Positions 1 through 5,200 of a stretch of 5,641 nt of DNA are shown here, piece by piece; position 1 is the stretch's first letter, and every line of letters begins with the position of its first letter. Under the pieces are notes generated by a model. It did no database searches. It saw only the letters and a list, made by a program, of their open reading frames with translations, and was not told the origin of the DNA. The translations under genes and the position numbers were made by a program. Origin of the DNA: Methanosaeta sp. UBA80 (GTDB lineage: Archaea > Halobacteriota > Methanosarcinia > Methanotrichales > Methanotrichaceae); contig DAWB01000037.1 in the NCBI GenBank assembly GCA_002505805.1, positions 10,713 to 16,353 on the forward strand, written 5' to 3'.

Positions 1-785
1 TTGACCCTGATGTTTTCATTTAAAAACCTGGCATTGGCGATTCTTCTGGCTGTGAACTCCTCCAGCCGCCTGAGCTGCACCAGGCCCAGAGCGCCCTGCA
101 GGTTCATCATCCTGTAGTTGTAGCCTAGAGAGATGTGGTTGTACTTGCCGGAATCCCCGTGGCTTCTCAGGAGGCGAAGACGAGCCGCCAGAGCATCATC
201 ATCGGTGGTGATCATGCCCCCCTCTCCGGTGGTCATATTCTTGGTGGGATAAAAGGAGAAGCAACCCGTTCCGAAGGAGCCCACTTTCTTTCCCTTCCAT
301 TCTGCTCCATGGGCCTGGGCGCAGTCCTCCACCAGAGCAATATTCCTTTCCTGGCAGATCTCCTGAACCGCGGAAAGCGGGAATGGCTGTCCATAGAGGT
401 GGACTCCTATCACCGCTTTGGTCCGGGGGGTGATCCTCTCCTGCAGATCGTCGGGATCGATATTGAATGTCCTCTCATCCACATCGGCAAAGACAGGCCG
501 CAGGCCTTGATATAGAGCACAGTTGGCCGTGGCGATAAAGGTGAAGGCGGGGGTTATGATCTCCGATCCCGGCTCGAGGTCCAGGGCTTTTATGGCCAGA
601 TCCAGGGCAACAGTGCCGTTGTTCACCGCTATGGCATTCTTCACTCCCAGATATGCGGCAAATCCGTCTTCAAAGCTCTTGACCGCTTCTCCCTGGGCCA
701 GCATGCCCGATTTCAGAACCTCTTCTACCGCCTTTATCTCTTCCTGGCCGATTATGGGCCTGGCTATGGGAATAAAATCTCTCAT
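1..785 (-). CDS. DegT/DnrJ/EryC1 family PLP-dependent sugar aminotransferase (3' end cut by window)
   Basis: Probable aminotransferase that moves an amino group, usually from glutamate, onto a keto-sugar nucleotide for surface polysaccharide or glycan synthesis. The first 261 residues are visible; the family is usually about 360-390, so roughly the last quarter lies beyond the left edge. Seen: an NNGTVAL phosphate-binding segment (55-61), VEDCAQAHGA (152-161) with D154 expected to bind the PLP pyridine nitrogen, FSFYPTKN (176-183) with K182 as the Schiff-base lysine, then TTGEGG (185-190) and GYNYRM (221-226). The active site is complete as far as visible. The start is firm: a TAG stop lies in frame five codons upstream and AGGAGA sits 5 bases before the ATG. 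It follows glmU on the same strand by 82 bases, which suggests a shared nucleotide-sugar pathway. The exact substrate (perosamine-type, 4-amino-arabinose-type or other) cannot be told from sequence. Confidence 0.93.
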   Translation of the reverse strand, partial: MRDFIPIARPIIGQEEIKAVEEVLKSGMLAQGEAVKSFEDGFAAYLGVKNAIAVNNGTVALDLAIKALDLEPGSEIITPAFTFIATANCALYQGLRPVFADVDERTFNIDPDDLQERITPRTKAVIGVHLYGQPFPLSAVQEICQERNIALVEDCAQAHGAEWKGKKVGSFGTGCFSFYPTKNMTTGEGGMITTDDDALAARLRLLRSHGDSGKYNHISLGYNYRMMNLQGALGLVQLRRLEEFTARRIANARFLNENIRV

Positions 786-790
786 CAGGA

Positions 791-796
791 TCTCCT
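791..796 (-). promoter_or_regulatory. Ribosome binding site of the aminotransferase gene
   Basis: AGGAGA on the minus strand, 5 bases before the ATG at 785. Together with the in-frame TAG at 798-800 it fixes the start of the aminotransferase. Confidence 0.75.
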
Positions 797-867
797 GCTA
801 ACCTTGAACCTTTATATCTGATCTCATCTTTCTCTGGGCCAATCGATCTCTGCCTTGAAAAGGCTTT

Positions 868-2079
868 TTATTTTTTTGCCGGCTGGCTGACGCTGACCAG
901 CTTTTTGAGAACTGCCGCGGGCAAGCCCTGGAAGCCGGGCTCTATGACCGTGCCGGGATAGATGCTGGTATTGATGCCGGTCATGACATGGTCACCCATC
1001 ATCACTCCCAGCTTGCGTCTGCCGCTGTCTACCCTCTCTCCCTTGACATAGGATTTGATGCTCTTGCCGTCGTGGCGCAGGTTGGAGCATACCGTTCCCG
1101 CCCCGAAATTGCAGCCCTCTCCGATGACGCTGTCGCCCACATAGGAGAGGTGGCCGATCTTGCTGTCATTCATGATGGCGCTGTTCTTGACCTCTACAGC
1201 ATTTCCAATCCTCACCCGGTCGGCTATGCAGGTGGTGGGACGGATAAAGCAGTTGGGGCCGATGTCGCAGTCCTCTCCAATAAGGACCGGTCCCTCTATA
1301 TAGGCTCCGGAGCGGATGATGCTGCCCCGGCCCAGGGAAACATCGCCCTTGAGGGTGGCTCCGCTCTCAACTTTCCCTAAGATTTGGCCGACCTGATCCT
1401 TCAGCAAAATCTCATTGGCGGCCAGAATATCCCAGGGCCGGCCTATCTCCATCCAGCGGGAGAGTTCCACTATTGCTATGCTCTCTCTTCCTGCCAGCAG
1501 GTTGAGGGCATCGGTCAGCTCATATTCTCCACGCTCCGATAGCGGAATAGCCCGCAGGGCATCGAATATGCTTGTGCCAAAATGATAGATGCCGGCATTG
1601 GCCAGATTGGAGGGAGGGCTTTCGCTCTTCTCCACCACCGACTTGAGCCGCCCACCATCGCCTACGAAGACGCCATAGCGTCTGGGATCCGCCACCTGGA
1701 TGGCGGAGACGGCTGGCCCGCGGCTGGCCAGAGCAAGCAGGGACGGCTCATCGGGAAGCACGTCGCCGTTTAAGACCAGGAATGAGCTTTCTGCCAGATC
1801 CTGGGCAGCCAGGAGGGCGTGGCCCGTGCCAAGCTGCTTATCCTGAACGGCATAATCTATCTGCAGATCCAGCCGCCTGCCGTCGCCGAAGTAGGAGCGC
1901 ACCGCTTCGCCGCAGTATCCCACCACCAGGACAATTCTATCCGCCCCGGCGGTGCGGGCTCGGAGGATGATATGCTCTAAAAAAGGCCTTCCGGCCACGG
2001 GCAGCATCACCTTGGGCCGGCGGGCGGTCAGAGGCCTCATCCGGCTGCCCTCCCCGGCGGCGAGAATTATGGCTTGCAT
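868..2079 (-). CDS. glmU: Archaeal bifunctional sugar-1-phosphate nucleotidyltransferase/acetyltransferase (GlmU-type)
   Basis: Cytoplasmic enzyme expected to acetylate GlcN-1-P (perhaps also GalN-1-P) and couple the product to UTP, giving UDP-N-acetyl-hexosamine for glycan synthesis. It has 403 residues, as usual for the archaeal family. The N-terminal Rossmann-like nucleotidyltransferase domain (about 1-225) has LAAGEGSRMRPLT (6-18), RPKVMLPV (21-28), GTGHAL (84-89), metal-binding D106 in NGDV and NAGIY (161-165). The C-terminal left-handed beta-helix (about 240-385) has hexapeptide repeats and acetyltransferase residues H310, Y313, N333, K339 and K342. As I recall them, the active-site residues of Sulfurisphaera tokodaii ST0452 have the same spacing with an offset of two. 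E211 stands where relatives often have Asp (W-x-D-x-G). The start is the second of two adjacent ATGs, because AAGGA lies 6 bases before it; the first ATG (2082) is the alternative. An ATG at 2157 would add a 25-residue leader without homology and is rejected. Confidence 0.93.
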   Translation of the reverse strand: MQAIILAAGEGSRMRPLTARRPKVMLPVAGRPFLEHIILRARTAGADRIVLVVGYCGEAVRSYFGDGRRLDLQIDYAVQDKQLGTGHALLAAQDLAESSFLVLNGDVLPDEPSLLALASRGPAVSAIQVADPRRYGVFVGDGGRLKSVVEKSESPPSNLANAGIYHFGTSIFDALRAIPLSERGEYELTDALNLLAGRESIAIVELSRWMEIGRPWDILAANEILLKDQVGQILGKVESGATLKGDVSLGRGSIIRSGAYIEGPVLIGEDCDIGPNCFIRPTTCIADRVRIGNAVEVKNSAIMNDSKIGHLSYVGDSVIGEGCNFGAGTVCSNLRHDGKSIKSYVKGERVDSGRRKLGVMMGDHVMTGINTSIYPGTVIEPGFQGLPAAVLKKLVSVSQPAKK

Positions 2080-2085
2080 CATATA

Positions 2086-2092
2086 TCCTTCC
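2086..2092 (-). promoter_or_regulatory. Ribosome binding site of glmU
   Basis: GGAAGGA on the minus strand just before two adjacent ATG codons (2082 and 2079). The spacing suits the second ATG better (6 bases against 3). Confidence 0.6.
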
Positions 2093-2106
2093 GGTTGAGG
2101 GAAGCT

Positions 2107-2150
2107 AAGGCTTAAAAGGCTTTGTAAAGAAACCACAAATGCTTTAGAGT
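2107..2150. promoter_or_regulatory. Divergent promoter region between glmU and the winged-helix gene
   Basis: This 89-base gap is AT-richer than its surroundings and must hold both promoters. For glmU, TATA-like stretches on the minus strand are CTTTACAAAG (2121-2130) and CTTTTAAG (2111-2118). For the plus-strand gene a weak TGCTTTAGA (2140-2148) sits about 26 bases before its ATG, right for a leaderless mRNA. The heptamer AAGGCTT occurs twice on the plus strand (2107-2113 and 2116-2122), a 9-base period, and could be an operator. None of these boxes is a strong consensus match. Confidence 0.35.
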
Positions 2151-2171
2151 TGCACATAGCATTTGGTATCT

Positions 2172-2837
2172 ATGTTGGATGAGTTCGTCCGCTACACTGC
2201 CCTGCAGAGGGATCAGGCCCCACTGGCTTCTCTATTGATCTACCTGCGGCGCAAAGGAGGCTATGTCCAGCTAAATCAGATCTGGCGGGATATGGGGCCC
2301 ACAGGGGGAGGGCCCTTCTGGAATCAGACCACACTGATCAATAAGCTGGACAAGCTGGAGCGGCTGGAGATAGTCTTCGTGGAGAGGCGCATTCTGCCCT
2401 CTCCCCGGGCGGAGGCCAAGAAGAAGACCAACACCTTCTACCGCATAAATCCCGAGACGGCAGTCTATCCTTACATCTTCTCCATGCTGCGCATCTTCCA
2501 GGAAAAGCCGCAGAGGTACTCCTCAGAGCTGGTGGACTGGCCCCTGGAACGGCTCTGTCTTCTTGCCAGCAGGGCAAGCAGCTCCGATCCCATGCTGGGC
2601 AGAGAGCTGGATGCGGCAATGGAGCTGATCGGCGAGGTCTTCTCTGTGGGAGCAGACGAGGTCAAAAGGATGATAAAGGAGAGGATGGAGAGCAGGGGGA
2701 TGATAAAGGGGAGGAAGAGAGTGAAGGAGAGTCTTGTGGCGGATGAAAGAGGGGTGGGCGAAAGAGGGGCAGCCTCAGCTAAAAAGCCGCTCAGCCCTTC
2801 CCCGAAGAGAAAAAAGATTAAGGAATTGGCGGATTAA
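2172..2837 (+). CDS. Putative winged-helix DNA-binding protein with a basic C-terminal tail, function unknown
   Basis: I do not recognise a named family. The 221-residue protein starts with what looks like a winged helix-turn-helix: a helix at about 16-28, a second at 33-41 (LNQIWRDM), a likely recognition helix at 50-65 (NQTTLINKLDKLERL) and a wing at 66-92 with alternating hydrophobic/charged residues and KKKTNTFYRINP. A helical middle part (about 97-170) could serve dimerisation. The tail (about 165-221) is very rich in Lys, Arg and Glu and probably disordered. There is no signal peptide or membrane segment. ATG 2172 is chosen because the only upstream in-frame start is TTG 2163 and neither has a Shine-Dalgarno sequence; the mRNA is probably leaderless. 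The gene is divergent from glmU and converges on the AOR gene, so a transcriptional regulator is the natural guess, with target unknown. Confidence 0.75.
   Translation: MLDEFVRYTALQRDQAPLASLLIYLRRKGGYVQLNQIWRDMGPTGGGPFWNQTTLINKLDKLERLEIVFVERRILPSPRAEAKKKTNTFYRINPETAVYPYIFSMLRIFQEKPQRYSSELVDWPLERLCLLASRASSSDPMLGRELDAAMELIGEVFSVGADEVKRMIKERMESRGMIKGRKRVKESLVADERGVGERGAASAKKPLSPSPKRKKIKELAD
2668..2715 (+). repeat. Two-copy 18-base direct repeat inside the winged-helix gene tail
   Basis: GGATGATAAAGG(A/G)GAGGA occurs at 2668-2685 and 2698-2715, 17 of 18 bases identical, with a 30-base (10-codon) period that keeps the frame. The encoded pieces are RMIKERM and GMIKGRK. A second in-frame repeat follows: GAAAGAGGGG at 2745-2754 and 2760-2769, period 15 bases. 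Confidence 0.7.
2805..2820 (-). terminator. T-tract terminator candidate for the AOR operon
   Basis: The minus strand reads TAATCTTTTTTCTCTT here, starting about 29 bases past the AOR stop. There is no clear hairpin; archaeal termination commonly uses such T-runs alone. It lies inside the 3' end of the convergent gene, so the two transcripts would overlap by a few tens of bases. Confidence 0.45.
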
Positions 2838-2848
2838 GATACGGGGCG

Positions 2849-4585
2849 CTAGCTCCATCCTCTTTTCTTCCTGTAGATTCCGAGCATCTCCTGCACCCTT
2901 TCTGCGGTGACCATGCCCGAGGCAGAGGCAGTCTCATAAAACCGGCGGGGCACCCGGGCGGCGGAGAGGCCGAAGCCCTCCTGCGTCTTGAACTTATATT
3001 TTTCCTGGAAGATCTGATGCCCCAGGTCTTGCAGGTCGTCTTTGCTCTTGACTATCCCTACCGCACCCAGCGAATCTATGATATTCTCCTCACTGTAGAC
3101 GCCGCGGGCAAAGAGGCAAGCCACCAGGGAGTTGAAGACGCCCCGGGAGTTGTCCTCCTTGATGATCTCTTCGACCATTGTCTCCAGGTCCATGGGCTTT
3201 TTAAGCGCCTTCTGGTCTATGCCATATCCGGCGTTGTCCAGATGGGAGTGGCGTACCCCAACCAACTGGCCCACGATGGAGGCCGGCCCTGTATGGTAGC
3301 CCGAGACCTCGTTTCCCCCCAGGGTCATGGCATATTCCAGGCCGCCGTACTTCGCTGCCGCATATTCCGCCCCCCTGGCCAGGGAGGCATAGAACTCATT
3401 GGGGGCTCGGACCATTAGATTTAGGGCTTTGGCATAGCCCTCCACACCGTCCCATTGCAGAGGCACGCCCATAGTCTCCTTCTCGGTGATCAGCCCCTTC
3501 TCCAGTGCTTCCGTGGCCCAGGAGAGGACCACGCCGGCGGACATGACATCAAGACCCAGCCTCTCGCAGGCATCTATGAGCTGCAAAATGCCCTCCGCCG
3601 TCTTCACCCCCAGGTTGGAGCCCAAAGAGTAGATGGGCTCATAGTCGTAGGATACCCGTCTCACCTCGAACTCATGGTGCTCGGAGAAGGCGGTCTTGAG
3701 AGCGGCAATGTGCACGCAGCCTATGGGGCAGCCGGCACAGGAGAACCGGCGGATGAGATGCTTTTCCGCAAAGACCTTTCCGCTGATCTTCTCGCCCTCG
3801 GGGAAGCTGGAGAGAAGGAAGTTCTTGGTGGGCAGGCCCCGCAGCCAGTTGAGGACGCTGATGTTCACCGAAGTGCCTATGTCATGATACTTCTCCATCA
3901 CCTCGGTCTGGACCGCCGTCTTGTAGAGCCGATTGTAGACCTCTTTGTAGCGCTTGATATCGGGAACATCCACATGCTCCGTTCCCGATACCGCCAGGGC
4001 CTTGAGGTTCTTGGACCCGAAGACAGCACCCAGCCCCAGCCGCCCGAAGTGACGGTAGGTGTCCACCATAACGCAGGCAAACCGTACACCAGCTTCGCCC
4101 GCCGGACCGATGCGGATGATGCTGCGCCGGCCCACACCTGGTTCGCGATCGCGCAGAATTATGCCTGTGGTCTGGGCATCCACACCCCAGATGGATGTGG
4201 CATCCTTGATCCTGACCTCCTGGTCGTTTATGGAGATGTAAGAGGGCCGCTCGGCTCGCCCTTTTATGACCACCGCCTCGTGGCCGGCGAAGCGGAGAGC
4301 CAGCGAGAGCCTGCCCCCGGCATAGGACTCGCCCAGGTTTCCCGTCAGGGGGGACTTGAATGTGGCCGCGGTCTTGGTGGCCACGGGAAAGACGCCATTC
4401 AAGGGGCCGATGGAGAGGATTATCGGAGCCTCAGGCGAGAGCGGATCCGTCCCGGCAGGACACTCCTCCTGCAGCAGCCTGATTCCTACGCCTGTCCCGC
4501 CCATCCAGCTCTCGAAGAGCTCCTGCCTCTCCTCGACCCAGGACTCCTGGCGGGTGAGATCTATGTAGAGAACCTTTCGCAGCAT
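2849..4585 (-). CDS. Aldehyde:ferredoxin oxidoreductase family tungstopterin enzyme, catalytic subunit (divergent)
   Basis: Members oxidise aldehydes (or reduce acids) at a bis-pterin tungsten site and pass electrons through one [4Fe-4S] cluster. The protein has 578 residues, close to the family's about 600. AOR_N domain (about 1-205): MGGTGVGIRLL (28-38), GPLNGVFPVATKTAATFKSPLTG (60-82 as a block), ESYAGG (86-91), IGPAGE (159-164), GLGAVFGSKNLKALAV (184-199). C-terminal helical domains (about 210-575): cluster ligands C283, C286, C290 (CAGCPIGC) and C490. Departures from the family as I recall it: the pterin motifs DxxGL(D/C) read ERLGLD (341-346) and NSLVAC (485-490), and the usual RGACH region reads RHSHLDN (445-451). 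The substrate is therefore uncertain. The gene starts 2 bases after the stop of the ferredoxin subunit, with GGAGGGAG 7 bases before the ATG. An ATG at 4669 lies inside the upstream gene and is rejected. Confidence 0.93.
   Translation of the reverse strand: MLRKVLYIDLTRQESWVEERQELFESWMGGTGVGIRLLQEECPAGTDPLSPEAPIILSIGPLNGVFPVATKTAATFKSPLTGNLGESYAGGRLSLALRFAGHEAVVIKGRAERPSYISINDQEVRIKDATSIWGVDAQTTGIILRDREPGVGRRSIIRIGPAGEAGVRFACVMVDTYRHFGRLGLGAVFGSKNLKALAVSGTEHVDVPDIKRYKEVYNRLYKTAVQTEVMEKYHDIGTSVNISVLNWLRGLPTKNFLLSSFPEGEKISGKVFAEKHLIRRFSCAGCPIGCVHIAALKTAFSEHHEFEVRRVSYDYEPIYSLGSNLGVKTAEGILQLIDACERLGLDVMSAGVVLSWATEALEKGLITEKETMGVPLQWDGVEGYAKALNLMVRAPNEFYASLARGAEYAAAKYGGLEYAMTLGGNEVSGYHTGPASIVGQLVGVRHSHLDNAGYGIDQKALKKPMDLETMVEEIIKEDNSRGVFNSLVACLFARGVYSEENIIDSLGAVGIVKSKDDLQDLGHQIFQEKYKFKTQEGFGLSAARVPRRFYETASASGMVTAERVQEMLGIYRKKRGWS
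2858..2872 (+). terminator. Pyrimidine-rich terminator candidate for the winged-helix gene
   Basis: TCCTCTTTTCTTCCT lies about 21 bases after the plus-strand stop codon, inside the end of the convergent AOR gene. It is only a weak T-tract (longest run four), so this is tentative. Confidence 0.25.
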
Positions 4586-4587
4586 TT

Positions 4588-5100
4588 TCAGTCTCCCTCC
4601 ACAGGAATCTCTTCTATCTCCAGAACCCCATGGGGGCAGAACTCCGCGCATGCCCCGCAATGGATGCACTTTACAGGCATCTTCTCTTTGCCCAAAGCAA
4701 TGGCTCCCACCAGACAGGCCTTCTCGCAGCTGCCGCAGCCAGTGCAGAGATCTTTGTGAAATACCACCATTCCACCCGCCTTCTTCTCCAGAGCCCCGGT
4801 GGGACAGGCCCGGGCGCAGGGAGGATCGCGGCAGGCCCGGCAGACCACCACCCGGTAGTCTCCCTCAATGCCACCCTGGGTCCGGACCTTGATGGCGCTG
4901 CTGTCCAGGGAGACGGTGCCGGTCCGGATGCGGCTGCAGGCGAACATGCAGCCTAAACAGCCAATGCAGCGCTCGGGATGGGCCACCTTGAGGCGGCGGC
5001 GCATCTTGGGCCTGGACGGAGCAGAATCTCTTGCAGCCTGCATCTGAGTTGTTTTGGCCTCCTCTGCTTCTCCGATGATCTCAGCCTGGCTCTTCTGCAT
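4588..5100 (-). CDS. Four-cluster [4Fe-4S] ferredoxin-like electron-transfer subunit of the AOR-family enzyme
   Basis: Small iron-sulfur subunit, HycB/AorA-like, expected to bind the AOR-family protein encoded next and carry electrons between it and a soluble carrier. It has 170 residues with 16 cysteines in four groups: C45/48/51/55, C87/90/95/99 (CxxCxxxxCxxxCP), C119/122/125/129 and C145/148/151/155, enough for four [4Fe-4S] clusters. Clear relatives by layout are the Fe-S subunits of Aromatoleum AorABC, E. coli YdhY and Pyrococcus WOR5. The first 44 residues contain no cysteine and are polar and charged, an unusual extension. The start at 5100 is chosen because GGAGGTGG lies 8 bases upstream; Met20, Met33 and the ATG at 5178 lack such a site, and the last would begin upstream of the likely transcription start. 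There is no twin-arginine signal, so it is cytoplasmic. Its own TATA box precedes it, and its last codons carry the AOR ribosome binding site. Confidence 0.92.
   Translation of the reverse strand: MQKSQAEIIGEAEEAKTTQMQAARDSAPSRPKMRRRLKVAHPERCIGCLGCMFACSRIRTGTVSLDSSAIKVRTQGGIEGDYRVVVCRACRDPPCARACPTGALEKKAGGMVVFHKDLCTGCGSCEKACLVGAIALGKEKMPVKCIHCGACAEFCPHGVLEIEEIPVEGD
4593..4600 (-). promoter_or_regulatory. Ribosome binding site of the AOR-family gene
   Basis: GGAGGGAG within the last codons of the ferredoxin subunit gene, 7 bases before the ATG at 4585. It decides the AOR start and suggests coupled translation of the two subunits. Confidence 0.75.
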
Positions 5101-5108
5101 TTCAGAAT

Positions 5109-5116
5109 CCACCTCC
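5109..5116 (-). promoter_or_regulatory. Strong ribosome binding site of the ferredoxin subunit gene
   Basis: GGAGGTGG, 8 bases before the ATG at 5100. It is the best Shine-Dalgarno match in the window and sets the start of the ferredoxin subunit. Confidence 0.8.
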
Positions 5117-5150
5117 CGTAAGAATCTCTTATTGCTATTGCATTTGAAAC

Positions 5151-5158
5151 TATAAAAG
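5151..5158 (-). promoter_or_regulatory. TATA box of the ferredoxin/AOR operon
   Basis: CTTTTATA on the minus strand, 51-58 bases before the ATG at 5100. With the archaeal spacing of about 25 bases to the start of transcription, the leader would be near 25-30 bases and would include the strong ribosome binding site. It lies after the fbp terminator candidate, so the operon is probably transcribed independently of fbp. Confidence 0.55.
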
Positions 5159-5176
5159 CTGAAGGCAGGAAAGAGC

Positions 5177-5190
5177 AAAGAAAAAAAGAA
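5177..5190 (-). terminator. T-tract terminator candidate of fbp
   Basis: The minus strand reads TTCTTTTTTTCTTT, with a run of seven T, beginning about 10 bases after the fbp stop. No stable stem precedes it, which is usual for archaeal termination. Confidence 0.5.
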
Positions 5191-5200
5191 TGGATAGCAG

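Noticed and set aside
135..801. Two plus-strand open frames (135-515 and 523-801)
   Set aside because: Both lie opposite the aminotransferase gene, whose PLP motifs run throughout this stretch on the minus strand.
811..817. ATATAAA on the minus strand as a TATA box for the aminotransferase gene
   Set aside because: Transcription would start about 25 bases downstream, after the AGGAGA ribosome binding site at 791-796, so the two signals are incompatible. Co-transcription with glmU or another promoter is more likely.
988..1970. Plus-strand open frames at 988-1380, 1582-1773 and 1782-1970
   Set aside because: They are shadows of glmU and show no domain or start signal.
2080..2157. Longer glmU starting at ATG 2157
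   Set aside because: The added residues lack family similarity, the AAGGA site is placed for the ATG at 2079, and the extension would occupy the divergent promoter gap.
2163..2171. TTG start at 2163 for the winged-helix gene
   Set aside because: It adds three residues from a rare start codon without a ribosome binding site; ATG 2172 is simpler.
3455..4759. A 434-codon open frame on the plus strand opposite the AOR gene
   Set aside because: It is antisense to a gene with clear family motifs, has no ribosome binding site or recognisable domain, and its protein is the low-information type produced opposite GC-rich coding DNA.
5101..5178. Longer ferredoxin subunit starting at ATG 5178
   Set aside because: It would include the TATA-like box within the coding region, has no Shine-Dalgarno site, and the strong GGAGGTGG supports 5100.
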